A stretch of DNA of 64,000 nucleotides from the NCBI RefSeq assembly GCF_033344935.1, contig NZ_JAWPMM010000001.1, positions 62,001 to 126,000 of the forward strand, in the 5' to 3' direction. This document shows positions 16,967 through 26,518 of the stretch, in pieces. Within the stretch, counting starts at the first letter, position 1, and each line of letters begins with the position of its first letter. Below the pieces are notes generated by a model. It ran no database searches. It was given only the letters and a program-made list of their open reading frames with translations, and had not been told where the DNA came from. Source of the DNA: Reichenbachiella sp. (lineage in GTDB: Bacteria > Bacteroidota > Bacteroidia > Cytophagales > Cyclobacteriaceae). A program made the translations under genes and the position numbers.

Positions 16967-19900
16967 TTATTTGATTCGAACTCTATGTATATTTCTTCCA
17001 ATACTGGTCTCAATCATCAAAACATACAATCCAGGCTTCACGCTAGACACGTCAACTCGTATGACGTTATTGCCCGTATTTTTAGTTTTTAATTCACTTA
17101 TTTCTTTTCCCGAAACATGAACCAAACTCATGCTGTTCACATGTTTTATATTTTGTAAATCAATTCTTAATTCATTTTCGACGGGATTGGGATAGACAAC
17201 TATAGCATGTTGATTTATTGGTGCATCCAACAGTAATTCTTCTTCCTCTTCTTCTACAGCTTCCTCTTCCACCTGAATGTCCAAGGTATATTTGTTGCTG
17301 TACAAATCTCCTGCTTCCGTTGAGTGATATACAACTCGAATTGGCACCATTATTTCCCCAAGATATGATTCAGCAGGAATTACTGTACTCCCTTTATAAG
17401 AATAGTCGTCACCTTCACTTAGTTCAATTGAATAATCCTCATCCGATGACTTTAGATTACTCATATACAAGTCCTCTAAGGATAAGATACGAGACTCATT
17501 GGGCTTAATGGAAATATCCTTCTGCCCATCTATTTTTGGGACGAGATGAGAGTAGATATGTTGAACCACAACAGTTGCATAAGCAGGGTCACTATCTAAT
17601 TCGCCATCATTTGCTGTAATTTTGACGGAAAGTGTTCCATAGAAGTTTTCATCAGGATAAATGTCATCTCCACTTACAGTATAATTCTCACCTTCATGAA
17701 TTGTATAGTAAACTTCGTACCACGGCTTATAGGATTCAATACACAAATCCCAAGCATCAATCGTCGTGTAACTACCCATATCTATTACTTTGTAGGGAAA
17801 GCAATTTATCTTGGGTTTATCTTTGACTTTGATATTGAAATAATATTCTTGCTTGTCTGATGATGAATTTGAAACTTCCACATTCAAATACAAGTCGACC
17901 ATAGATTCCGAAGTCACATAAACTTCGTCTCCATTAATCTCAATTCCATAAGAATCATTCAAAGTCATAGAAAAATTATCTGGAAATTCTCCTTCCGGAT
18001 CTAATATTTTTAAGTAATCCATGCTCATGGTAAAAACACTATCCCTTTCTATAATTACATCTTCTTGCCCAACAATTTCAAATGTTGAAAGCGAACTTCT
18101 AGTATAGATTTCAAAATAGTAAATAGGTGTGAAATCCATTCCATCGAATATTCTAATTGGAACTCTGATAAAGTTGCTATTATAATTCACAGGAGTAATA
18201 GAATTTCCAATTCTTTCGAAGTAATACTTATTCCAAATGTCGTCTACAAACTCGACGGTGAAATCATCAGGAAATGTATTATCCAAGTCTTCGATATATA
18301 AATCTTCAATGGAAAACTCATAGGACTCACCTAATGTAACAAATACCGTTTTCTGACCTGTGATTTCAGGCTTTTCATTTCCTACAAGCAATTGGAAATG
18401 AAAAACCTCACTTTCGTCTATACCATCTGAGACATTCAAATTCACATCAATAGCCTGCTTACTATCAGTCGTAGGTGTGATAGTAAGGCCCGATACAGTA
18501 TAAAGTGAATTGTCGTCTTCTTGAATAGAAATTTCATGATCAAATGGATAAATATGATCTTTATCTACAACTTTCAAATCACCCATTAACAAATCGTATG
18601 GTTCATCAAAAGCTACAGAAACGTGATTTTGGTCTATGATTTGGGGAATGTGATTGGAAGAAGCATCCAGGCCGCTTCCCAACACATATCTCATTGAGTC
18701 TTCTTCCGAATCTATTGCAAATACTTCAAGAGACAAATGATCACCGAACTCCTTTGCTTTAATGTCAACTTCAAATGTAAATAGAGAATCTTCTTTTCCA
18801 ATTTGAATGGCTTCAAACGATTCGCTTAGGGTTTCACTTTCATTCGTAATAACAATTTTTGAAGAAGTAATATTTCGACTACCATTACTTAGCGTGAATC
18901 TTAGTTTTCCTTCGCCGTCGGTGTTCAACTTAGGTACCACGTCGCCAGAAGCGTCAGTGAGATATAGTTGATGCATCCTGATAGGTGAAAATGCTGGGTC
19001 AGAAGAACCAACCACACTATATAAATAATGTTCGTATGAAATTAACTCATCATACCAAAAAAGAGTGCCTGTACAAGAATAATCGTTGCTCCCAATTCCA
19101 TAGTAATACAAATGGTATAAATTCGTCAAGTCGGCTCCAAGTTGACAGGTAAGATAACTTGGAAACACACTCTCTCTATGCCCATAGTACACCGGATGAA
19201 ACAGTCCTCTTCCAAATACTACCACTTCCGCATCCGAACCTCCAGGAAAAAATTGTGTATTTGAAGCGTCCTTTATCGAACCCAATGCTCCATTTTTAAT
19301 AGCAATATTATCTATGCGATAAGTTTGATCACCTCCTTCCATATATATAGAAGGAGTTAATCCTTTAATTGTACTATCCGAACTCATTTTTTGCTCATTC
19401 CCAAAGTATGAAAATGACCAACTTTTAACTCCAATATTTTCAATTGAGTTTCCTCCACCCCATGTGGGTAGATAATTTCCATTAGGAGTTACCTCATACT
19501 CATGATTAAATAAAATTACCTCATCTATTAAGTGATCAGTTGGATAATCAATGACAACGGTTTTTTCTTGGATTTCACTTTCTTCCACTATTAAAGAAAC
19601 ATCCTTTTCCAACCCTTTTATATTTGGAAAATACACTTCATAAATCTCAGGGTTGTCTACTTGATATTGTTTGACTCCTGCCTTCAGCTCTAAAACATAA
19701 TTCGACGAAAAATTACTGCTTCGAACATTTTCGAATGACCCTCCATAAATTCCAAAGGAATATCCTTGAGGAGATACAAGAATGGCGTTTGTAAAGTAAG
19801 AGTCAGAGTCTTTAAACTTTTCACTTAATGTTTTACCATCTTCAATTTGCACAGAGTAGTCAATCTTTCTAGTGACATCTTTTTTCGAAATTTCAACTGT

Positions 19901-21832
19901 AGATGATTTACTAACTTCTACATTTTCTTTCAATACAAATTTGTCCCGATCCCAATTGTAGGCCAATACATCATATGTTCCACTGGGCACCTTGAATGTT
20001 ACTCCATCATATTTGTCAGTATCTCCACTATTCCAATCCCAAACGAACTCATCTTCATTGTACACATATATATCCACCCAATAATTAGGATCATCCAGCA
20101 TCACTGTAAGTTCAGAGGTACTCATAAAAGACCATGGTACCACGATAGTTTTTGAATTTGTCTGAATATTAATCACATCCGAATATGACCTCGTAGGCGT
20201 TGAGGTCATTTCAAAAACGGCATTATCTACTTTTAAAGTAAACTCTACGCTCGCCGAATTACCAGGTTGAATTGCAAAATTGTAAACAGATGGTATCATC
20301 GTTATACCAGAAATCACATCTATATCAGTTATAGCATAGTTTTCTATCTCTATTCCCGTATTAGTAATTGTTAGGTTTAATTCTTTCTCCCATATTGCTT
20401 CATTTATTTCATTTCTTCCAAAACTTAGGTTAGTCAAGGATAGTAAACTGGTTGCTTGTATGGCATTCATTCCATCTACCTGACCTGATCCTTCAGCCAT
20501 CACTTCTTCACCAATTGATTCGGCTGTGGTCACTAGTGCAGATTTAACATTTTCAGGAGTCCATGAGGGGTGTACATTTAAAAGTAAAGCTGCCAATCCT
20601 GCCACGTGAGGTGTAGCCATAGAAGTGCCATTATATGAACTTGTACCTCCATTGGTGACTGATGAATTGATATTGACTCCAGGAGCAAGTAAATCAGGTT
20701 TAATTGCAAAACTACCATTTGCAGGTCCCTTAGAACTGAACCCTGCCAATTCTCCATAATTATTAGACGCTCCTACAGTAATGGCCAGCTCTGCAGTGCC
20801 TGGTGATCCTATTTGCCAGAAATCATAATCATTCCCAGCTGCTACACAAAATACCACACCCATTTCTACTGCCGCGTTCACGGCTTCTGACAATGGGTCA
20901 TAGGCATCTCCTGAACCGCCAAGACTCATATTTACTACATCAAGCTTATCTGAAGGGTTATTGTCGCCGTTGGGATCTACTGACCATTCAATAGCAGCTA
21001 TAATCTGAAAGTCATATCCAGAACCGTATGAATCCAAAGCTTTTAGAGCATAAAGAGTAGCTTCGGGAGCCACTCCGATTAATCCATCACCATTTGCCGC
21101 TACTATGCCAGCAACATGGGTTCCATGATTATGGTCATCTATAGGGTCTGCATCATTGTTTACAAAATCATAACCACCTTCAACTTTATAACCTGCTCCA
21201 AAACCCTCTCCTAAAGCGGGGTGCATATAATCGATTCCGGTATCAATGATACCTACTGTAATTCCTTCTCCTTTAGTATTGTAGTTTTCCCATATTTGGT
21301 CCGCCTTTACTAAAGCAACTGTTTCATCCAAACTAGCAGTATACTTTTTTACTTCTTTCACATACTCCACATAAGGCAAGTCTCGTACCAGATTGAGCAT
21401 ATTTTGAGATAGTCTCATATGCGCTCCATAAAACGCCTTGTAATATTCTTGTTTTACTTCTGCGTAACTCTGTTCATTCGATCTTGAAGAAGTACCCAAT
21501 GCTTGAATGTCTTTATTAAATTGGCCGAACCTTCTAATCACTTCATCATTCAATAAGCCTTTATCTGTACTTCTCGATGAAGAACTGGGTCTTGGAGATC
21601 CTTTAAATTTTACAATGTATTCTTCATTAAAAGCACTTTCTATAGACTTTCTTGAAGGTACGGCTGAGATCTCAGATTTTCCATTTTCTATGATACTGAT
21701 GTAACTAGTCTCTTGAGAAGAACCGTTTAATACAATTCTGTTTTGAAAAAGTGGATGTTCGGATGAAACGCTTTGAGCGGAAAGGTTCAATGCTGTGAGC
21801 AAACACAGAATCAATAGATTGAGTTGGTTCAT
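16967..21832 (-). CDS. Giant secreted S8 subtilase with repeat domains and T9SS sorting signal
   Basis: The protein has 1621 residues. A signal peptide (to about 20) is followed by an inhibitor-like propeptide (about 65-165) and a subtilisin domain. The catalytic triad is Asp197 (GIIDTGIDYMHP), His236 (HGTHVAGIVA) and Ser404 (NGTSMATPHVAG), with oxyanion Asn334. A fibronectin-like segment lies at about 465-570, then poorly recognised beta-rich modules to about 1050. Five roughly 90-residue repeats follow at about 1062-1522 (pattern I.GQ..V..., ..EDL.I.D). An acidic Glu-rich linker at about 1524-1532 leads to a type A T9SS sorting domain (VVYPNPVENELRIDL.., ending VRIK). It should be exported by T9SS and digest proteins outside the cell. 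It converges on the SusC/SusD operon and could supply it with peptides. Confidence 0.93.
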   Translation of the reverse strand: MNQLNLLILCLLTALNLSAQSVSSEHPLFQNRIVLNGSSQETSYISIIENGKSEISAVPSRKSIESAFNEEYIVKFKGSPRPSSSSRSTDKGLLNDEVIRRFGQFNKDIQALGTSSRSNEQSYAEVKQEYYKAFYGAHMRLSQNMLNLVRDLPYVEYVKEVKKYTASLDETVALVKADQIWENYNTKGEGITVGIIDTGIDYMHPALGEGFGAGYKVEGGYDFVNNDADPIDDHNHGTHVAGIVAANGDGLIGVAPEATLYALKALDSYGSGYDFQIIAAIEWSVDPNGDNNPSDKLDVVNMSLGGSGDAYDPLSEAVNAAVEMGVVFCVAAGNDYDFWQIGSPGTAELAITVGASNNYGELAGFSSKGPANGSFAIKPDLLAPGVNINSSVTNGGTSSYNGTSMATPHVAGLAALLLNVHPSWTPENVKSALVTTAESIGEEVMAEGSGQVDGMNAIQATSLLSLTNLSFGRNEINEAIWEKELNLTITNTGIEIENYAITDIDVISGITMIPSVYNFAIQPGNSASVEFTLKVDNAVFEMTSTPTRSYSDVINIQTNSKTIVVPWSFMSTSELTVMLDDPNYWVDIYVYNEDEFVWDWNSGDTDKYDGVTFKVPSGTYDVLAYNWDRDKFVLKENVEVSKSSTVEISKKDVTRKIDYSVQIEDGKTLSEKFKDSDSYFTNAILVSPQGYSFGIYGGSFENVRSSNFSSNYVLELKAGVKQYQVDNPEIYEVYFPNIKGLEKDVSLIVEESEIQEKTVVIDYPTDHLIDEVILFNHEYEVTPNGNYLPTWGGGNSIENIGVKSWSFSYFGNEQKMSSDSTIKGLTPSIYMEGGDQTYRIDNIAIKNGALGSIKDASNTQFFPGGSDAEVVVFGRGLFHPVYYGHRESVFPSYLTCQLGADLTNLYHLYYYGIGSNDYSCTGTLFWYDELISYEHYLYSVVGSSDPAFSPIRMHQLYLTDASGDVVPKLNTDGEGKLRFTLSNGSRNITSSKIVITNESETLSESFEAIQIGKEDSLFTFEVDIKAKEFGDHLSLEVFAIDSEEDSMRYVLGSGLDASSNHIPQIIDQNHVSVAFDEPYDLLMGDLKVVDKDHIYPFDHEISIQEDDNSLYTVSGLTITPTTDSKQAIDVNLNVSDGIDESEVFHFQLLVGNEKPEITGQKTVFVTLGESYEFSIEDLYIEDLDNTFPDDFTVEFVDDIWNKYYFERIGNSITPVNYNSNFIRVPIRIFDGMDFTPIYYFEIYTRSSLSTFEIVGQEDVIIERDSVFTMSMDYLKILDPEGEFPDNFSMTLNDSYGIEINGDEVYVTSESMVDLYLNVEVSNSSSDKQEYYFNIKVKDKPKINCFPYKVIDMGSYTTIDAWDLCIESYKPWYEVYYTIHEGENYTVSGDDIYPDENFYGTLSVKITANDGELDSDPAYATVVVQHIYSHLVPKIDGQKDISIKPNESRILSLEDLYMSNLKSSDEDYSIELSEGDDYSYKGSTVIPAESYLGEIMVPIRVVYHSTEAGDLYSNKYTLDIQVEEEAVEEEEEELLLDAPINQHAIVVYPNPVENELRIDLQNIKHVNSMSLVHVSGKEISELKTKNTGNNVIRVDVSSVKPGLYVLMIETSIGRNIHRVRIK

Positions 21833-22170
21833 TAAATATATATTATGTCAGAAATTCATGAAATACTTCCTAGCCCACCAAAATGATGAGTTATTTCCCA
21901 ACAATGCTGTGTCAAAAAAGCATTAAAACAAATCATTATTCAAGTGAATTGATTAATAAATTTTTAATAAAAATAAAATCATATATCTATTTGCTAATTA
22001 TCGGTCAAAATATAACACTGATGCTTCCAATATTTGTGAAGCATCTAAAAAGCAAACAAAAAACCCTGTGCGCCATATATTAAACGGTTCACCTTAAGCA
22101 CATAACAATCAGAATACACTGCTTAAGTGCTATATCCTATTATATTTGAAACTCATAACAACTGATATCC
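21833..22170 (+). other. 338-bp divergent spacer, subtilase / aminopeptidase P
   Basis: This is AT-rich sequence with no credible gene. A frame of 66 codons at 21883 has low-complexity composition and no homology that I recognise. The only notable signal is the -7 element at 22141. Confidence 0.5.
22141..22148 (+). promoter_or_regulatory. Bacteroidota -7 element for aminopeptidase P gene
   Basis: TATATTTG matches the TAnnTTTG consensus and lies 22 bp before the ATG at 22171. No clear TTG is found 19-21 bp upstream, so the promoter is only partly supported. Confidence 0.4.
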
Positions 22171-23571
22171 ATGTTCAGCAAAAACACATACATCCAAAGA
22201 AGAAATAGACTTAAAAAAGACGTTGGCCATGGGCTAATTGTCTTATTAGGCAATGAAGAAAGCAGCATCAATTTCAAAGACAATTGGTACCACTTTCGTC
22301 AGGATAGCTCCTTTCTCTATTTCTGTGCTGTGGCACTTCCCAGTCTTACGGCCATTTTCGATTGTGATAGCGGCGAAGAAACCATATTCGGTGATGAATT
22401 GACCATTGATGATGTGGTATGGACTGGTCCACAACCTAGCATTGCGTCTCTGGCAGAAAAAAGCGGTATTACTAACACGGCTGCTAATAGCCAACTAGAA
22501 ATTGTCATAAAAAAAGCCATCAACAGTGGCCGTACTGTTCATTTCATTCCACCGTATAGAGAAGAGCATGTAACCAAACTTGCTACCTGGACAGGCAAGT
22601 CTGTAGCTGAAATTAGATCAGGAGAATCCGTGCCTTTGATTAAAGCCATCATTGCACAAAGAAATATCAAAACTGCCGAAGAAATCGTAGAGCTACATAA
22701 GGCAGTGGACCTTACTGCAGACATGCATTTGGCTGCCATGAAATATGCGAAACCTGGCATGAAAGAAGCAGAGATCGCCGCTAAAGTAAATCAGGTCGCT
22801 TTGGCCGGAGAAGGTCAGTTATCATTTCCTATTATCATGACCAAAAATGGTCAGGTACTACACAATCACTACCATGGCAATACGATTCAGGAAGGGGATA
22901 TGATTCTATGCGACACAGGGGCTGAAATTGCTTCAGGTTATGCTGGGGACATGACTCGCACTTTTCCAGTAGCCGCTCAATTTTCTAACACCCAGCGTGA
23001 ACTTTATCAGACGGTTTTGAATGCGCATGAAGCTGCCATAGCCGCTCTCAAACCTGGCGTGAGATACAAAGACATCCACCTATTAGCCTGTGCCGAATTA
23101 GCCAAAGGGCTGACTGAAGTAGGTCTGATGAAAGGTGATCCAAAAGAAGCTGTTGCTGCAGGTGCCCATACCATGTTTTTTCAATGTGGGCTTGGCCATA
23201 TGATGGGCATGGACGTCCATGATATGGAAAACCTAGGTGAACCATATGTAGGTTATTCGGACTCATTGAAGAAAAGTACAGAGTTTGGATTGAAATCTCT
23301 TCGCCTAGGTAAAGAGCTCGAAGCTGGTTTTGTGATCACAGTGGAACCAGGTATCTATATCATTCCTGAACTCATAGATCGATGGAAAGCTGAAAATAAA
23401 TGTGCTGAATTCCTGAATTATGATAAATTAGAGTCCTACAAATCTTTTGGCGGTATTCGAATCGAAGAAGATTTTGTAATCACAGAAAACGGTGCAGATC
23501 TCCTTGGAAAGCCTGTAGCCAAAACTGTACAAGACGTTGAAGATATTAGAAAAGAAGCTTTACAATCATGA
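22171..23571 (+). CDS. Xaa-Pro aminopeptidase (M24B, aminopeptidase P)
   Basis: The protein has 466 residues. A creatinase-like N-terminal domain (about 1-170) precedes a pita-bread M24 catalytic domain. Metal ligands are visible in order: Asp in CDTGAEIASGYAGD, the second Asp in GDMTRTF, His in CGLGHMMGMDVHD, Glu in ITVEPGIYIIP and Glu in GGIRIEEDFVIT. There is no signal peptide, so it is cytoplasmic. It removes an N-terminal residue preceding proline, the bond most other aminopeptidases cannot cut, which fits a locus for Pro/Hyp-rich peptides. It is the first gene of a tight three-gene operon; its stop overlaps the next start by 4 bp (ATGA). Confidence 0.92.
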   Translation: MFSKNTYIQRRNRLKKDVGHGLIVLLGNEESSINFKDNWYHFRQDSSFLYFCAVALPSLTAIFDCDSGEETIFGDELTIDDVVWTGPQPSIASLAEKSGITNTAANSQLEIVIKKAINSGRTVHFIPPYREEHVTKLATWTGKSVAEIRSGESVPLIKAIIAQRNIKTAEEIVELHKAVDLTADMHLAAMKYAKPGMKEAEIAAKVNQVALAGEGQLSFPIIMTKNGQVLHNHYHGNTIQEGDMILCDTGAEIASGYAGDMTRTFPVAAQFSNTQRELYQTVLNAHEAAIAALKPGVRYKDIHLLACAELAKGLTEVGLMKGDPKEAVAAGAHTMFFQCGLGHMMGMDVHDMENLGEPYVGYSDSLKKSTEFGLKSLRLGKELEAGFVITVEPGIYIIPELIDRWKAENKCAEFLNYDKLESYKSFGGIRIEEDFVITENGADLLGKPVAKTVQDVEDIRKEALQS

Positions 23572-24593
23572 AAAACCATTTGATCTTTTTTGCCCTGATT
23601 TTATTAGCCGCATGCGAGCCCTCTAAGAAGACCTATATCTGGGATGAATTCGCCGTAGAAGGTGATGCCTCATTTCGAGGAATTTCGGTGCTGAATGAAA
23701 AAGTCATCTGGGTATCCGGCACCAATGGGTTGGTGCTCAAAACAGAAAATGGAGGACAAGATTGGGAAGAGGTTTATATACCTGACACTGATTCGCTTGA
23801 CTTTAGAGATGTAGAAGTACTGACCAAAGACGAAATCGTGTTGATGAGTGCTGGCCCAGACTCCCTTTCGAATATTTTTAAATCGAATGATGGAGGTAGA
23901 CATTGGGAGAAGACGCTGGCGAATGAAGATAGCCTTGGATTTTTCGATGGTATAGCCTTTTGGAATCAATCAGAAGGAATTCTGGGAGGAGATCCAATTG
24001 ATGGCAAATTGTTTTTGATGAAAACAACCGATGGAGGAGAAACCTGGCAAAGAATTCATCCTGACAAATTGCCAGAAATGAATGAAGGAGAATTCGGAGG
24101 TTTTGCAGCAAGTGGTAGTCATTTGACCGTAAAAGGCAATTCTATCTGGGTAGGGTCTGGGGCGGCCACCTCCAGAGTTTTTTATTCCAAAGACCGAGGA
24201 GAACATTGGGAAGTCGTTTATACACCGATCATACAAGGAGAAGGAACTCAAGGTATCTTTTCCATTGACTTTTTTGACGAAAATACTGGCGTAGCTGTGG
24301 GTGGTGATTACAAAAAAGAAAACGAAGGTGACAAGAATGTCATTCTTACCAAAGACGGTAGCGAAACTTGGTCACTCAGTCAGAGTTTTCCTATTTATCA
24401 ATCTTCTGTCCGGTACCTTTCGGAAGATGAATTAATATCGGTGGGACCCGCGGGCTGTTATCAATCTATCGATGGTGGTTTGACCTGGTCAGCTTTTGGT
24501 GATTCTGGATTTCACACACTGGATGTAGCCGAAGATGGGACTATTTGGGCTGCAGGAAAAGAGGGACGAATTGCCCAATTGACATCCAAATGA
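23568..24593 (+). CDS. YCF48/BNR-repeat beta-propeller lipoprotein
   Basis: The protein has 341 residues with a lipoprotein signal (LILLAACEPSKK, Cys16). The rest is a run of BNR/Asp-box repeats: TENGGQDWEE, SNDGGRHWEK, TTDGGETWQR, SKDRGEHWEV, TKDGSETWSL and SIDGGLTWSA. These form a seven-bladed propeller like photosystem assembly factor YCF48. Bacteroidota homologues are often labelled oxidoreductase without evidence. A role in binding or folding of extracytoplasmic partners is plausible but not shown. Start and stop codons overlap those of both neighbours, so expression is coupled with aminopeptidase P. Confidence 0.8.
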   Translation: MKNHLIFFALILLAACEPSKKTYIWDEFAVEGDASFRGISVLNEKVIWVSGTNGLVLKTENGGQDWEEVYIPDTDSLDFRDVEVLTKDEIVLMSAGPDSLSNIFKSNDGGRHWEKTLANEDSLGFFDGIAFWNQSEGILGGDPIDGKLFLMKTTDGGETWQRIHPDKLPEMNEGEFGGFAASGSHLTVKGNSIWVGSGAATSRVFYSKDRGEHWEVVYTPIIQGEGTQGIFSIDFFDENTGVAVGGDYKKENEGDKNVILTKDGSETWSLSQSFPIYQSSVRYLSEDELISVGPAGCYQSIDGGLTWSAFGDSGFHTLDVAEDGTIWAAGKEGRIAQLTSK

Positions 24594-25039
24594 TAAGCAA
24601 ACAAAAGGTGCATCAAGCTTGTCTTGATCTACTCGAACAAAAGATAAACATCTCCTGGCAAGGCATGGAAGAGGCACAGGCCAGTGCCAATAATGAAACC
24701 AAATCATCTGCAGGAGACAAATATGAAACTGGCAGAGCCATGAGCCAGCGTGAAAGAGATTTGCATGCTCGCCAGCTTGCAGAGCTCATGAATATGAAGA
24801 AAACGTTGACCAATATTGACCCAGACAAAGTCAATTCAACAGTTGAGCTAGGGGCTTTGGTGGAAACAGAAGCTTCCGCTTTTTACATTTCAGCGAGTCT
24901 AGGAGCAGTTGAAATAAATAGTGAGAAAATTATGGTCATCTCTGCCATTTCTCCGATTGCGCAGGCCATGCTCGGCAAAAAATCAGGAGACACTTTCGAG
25001 TGGATGAAGAAGGTGAATATGGTAGTGGGTGTGAGATAG
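24590..25039 (+). CDS. GreA/GreB C-terminal-domain protein
   Basis: The protein has 149 residues from the ATG at 24590, which overlaps the preceding stop (ATGA). An upstream in-frame ATG lies inside the previous gene and is rejected. The C-terminal half (VELGALVETEASAFYIS.., AISPIAQAMLGKKSGDTFEW) matches the FKBP-like C-terminal domain of Gre transcript cleavage factors. The N-terminal helices include a conserved-looking SSAGDKYETGRAM. Bacteroidota homologues are often mislabelled 3-oxoacyl-ACP synthase. It may bind RNA polymerase, but the classical coiled-coil tip acids of GreA are not apparent. Confidence 0.72.
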   Translation: MISKQKVHQACLDLLEQKINISWQGMEEAQASANNETKSSAGDKYETGRAMSQRERDLHARQLAELMNMKKTLTNIDPDKVNSTVELGALVETEASAFYISASLGAVEINSEKIMVISAISPIAQAMLGKKSGDTFEWMKKVNMVVGVR

Positions 25040-25072
25040 GTTTTAATTCATAAGAACCGAAAACCTTAAGAA

Positions 25073-25405
25073 TTAATATCTCAAAATATCGCCCAAAGTA
25101 TTCTTAATCCTTTCAACTTGATCGGGCAAGATGTACCCAATTCTTTTCTTCAGTCTGGCTTTGGCTACTGAGCGAATATGAAAAGTGAGAACTTCTGATA
25201 CTTTCGGTAGATTATTCAATTGATCCGGTTCTAAGATCACATTTCCTTTGTACGCTTTGATAGAAGTAGTAAGTGGACATACAATCACTACCTGAAGTTT
25301 CTGATTAAGTAAGTTGCCACTAATAATAACTGCAGGGCGTCGGCCAGATTGCTCCCCATCTTTAACTGGATCTAAATATAGCTCCCAGATTTCACCTTGT
25401 CTCAT
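25073..25405 (-). CDS. MazF/PemK-family toxin
   Basis: The protein has 110 residues, the usual size for a MazF endoribonuclease. Recognisable family elements are the N-terminal RQGEIWELYLDPVKDGEQSGRRPAV strand-loop (basic GRRPAV), the VVIVCPLTTS segment and the C-terminal IRSVAKARL helix. It should cut mRNA when its antitoxin is degraded. It overlaps the upstream antitoxin gene by 14 bp, the standard arrangement for a toxin-antitoxin pair. I see no phage or integrase genes beside it. Confidence 0.88.
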   Translation of the reverse strand: MRQGEIWELYLDPVKDGEQSGRRPAVIISGNLLNQKLQVVIVCPLTTSIKAYKGNVILEPDQLNNLPKVSEVLTFHIRSVAKARLKKRIGYILPDQVERIKNTLGDILRY

Positions 25406-25640
25406 CGGCAGAATTTACTTGAATTAGGTATTCTGCCATTCCTTCCTCGGCAATCGACATTATTTCATCGTCTTTTCCTGCCTGATCATAAGAAGCAGCG
25501 TATTGCGCACGCGTGAGTTGATCAAGATAAATATCCAATGCTCGCTCGATCAATTTGTTTTTTGGCAGCTTTAATTCTTTTGCTGCATCATTGAGTCTCG
25601 CAAGCAGCGAATCCGGCAAAGAAGAAGTGAATGTGCTCAT
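25392..25640 (-). CDS. Ribbon-helix-helix antitoxin partner of MazF
   Basis: The protein has 82 residues. The N-terminal strand FTSSLPDSLLARLNDAAKEL followed by LPKNKLIERALDIYLDQL is a ribbon-helix-helix DNA-binding fold. The C-terminal tail (residues about 50-82) is acidic and probably wraps the toxin. It precedes and overlaps the toxin gene and probably represses the shared promoter just upstream of 25640. Confidence 0.85.
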   Translation of the reverse strand: MSTFTSSLPDSLLARLNDAAKELKLPKNKLIERALDIYLDQLTRAQYAASYDQAGKDDEIMSIAEEGMAEYLIQVNSADETR

Positions 25641-25691
25641 AGTGTATAATTATGAAATGTAAATATAATTCTTATTTATATTCTGTCCAAC

Positions 25692-26468
25692 CTACAAGTT
25701 TTCCTTCTTATCATTTTTCCGTTTTGATTCTTTTCTTCTTATTATCTGCTCTGTATACCCTGAAGCTAGAATACCTGAAGGTAGTGCAATAAGCCCAATA
25801 CTTAATAAGGTAATTATACCTCCTAAGGCTTTCCCAAGAGCTGTTATCGGGTATACGTCGCCATAACCAACTGTGGTCAGCGTCACAATTCCCCACCATA
25901 AAGATTTGGAAATGCTTGAAAAATGATCTGGTTGAGCCTCTCGTTCCAAATAGTACATAAGGGTGGATATAATAATTAGAATAATTACTATAAAAACAGA
26001 TGTAACAAGCAGCTCTTCCTTCTTCTCTTTAAATACGCTTCTTATGAGGTTAAAGGCACTTGAATACCTAGCCATTTTCAACACTCTGAAAATTCTGAAT
26101 AACCGAAGAATTCTTAAGAACCTTAAATCAATTCCAACAAAAGGCAAATAGAAAGGTAAAATGGCTATTAAGTCAACGAGAGCCATTGGGTGAGTCATGT
26201 ATTTAATCCTCCCTGAAAATGGAGAAGCATATTTCTTTTTCTCAATACAGGTCCAAACTCTCAATCCATATTCAATGCTGAACGTAACTACAGAACACAC
26301 TTCGAAATATTGAAACCAATTTCCATATTTAGCTCTTAGTGTTGCCTCTGATTCCAAAATGATGTCCACAACGCTCAAGCATATCATGGCCATAATAAAA
26401 AGGTCAAAATAGTGACTCAGGTCTTTCTTATTCGAAGGCTCAAGGATGTGGAAAATTCGTTTTCTCAA
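25692..26468 (-). CDS. Voltage-gated-type potassium channel
   Basis: The protein has 258 residues with six transmembrane segments. S4 carries regularly spaced arginines (LRFLRILRLFRIFRVLKMARY). The pore helix WWGIVTLTTVGYGDVYP contains the K+ selectivity filter TVGYGD. It belongs to the ion_trans family of small bacterial Kv-like channels in the inner membrane. It ends in a short basic tail and has no cyclic-nucleotide or RCK domain. No operon partners are evident. Confidence 0.9.
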   Translation of the reverse strand: MRKRIFHILEPSNKKDLSHYFDLFIMAMICLSVVDIILESEATLRAKYGNWFQYFEVCSVVTFSIEYGLRVWTCIEKKKYASPFSGRIKYMTHPMALVDLIAILPFYLPFVGIDLRFLRILRLFRIFRVLKMARYSSAFNLIRSVFKEKKEELLVTSVFIVIILIIISTLMYYLEREAQPDHFSSISKSLWWGIVTLTTVGYGDVYPITALGKALGGIITLLSIGLIALPSGILASGYTEQIIRRKESKRKNDKKENL

Positions 26469-26518
26469 AATAGATTGGTTTAAATCAACTTTCCTTAAAA
26501 ATACATAATTACAAAACC

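Noticed and set aside
24545-24589. Upstream ATG extension of the Gre-like gene
   Set aside because: The added residues lie in the end of the propeller gene; the ATG at 24590 overlaps its stop in the pattern used by neighbouring genes.
25073-25640. MazF pair as part of a phage-defence island
   Set aside because: No other defence, phage or integrase gene is next to it; an ordinary toxin-antitoxin pair explains it.
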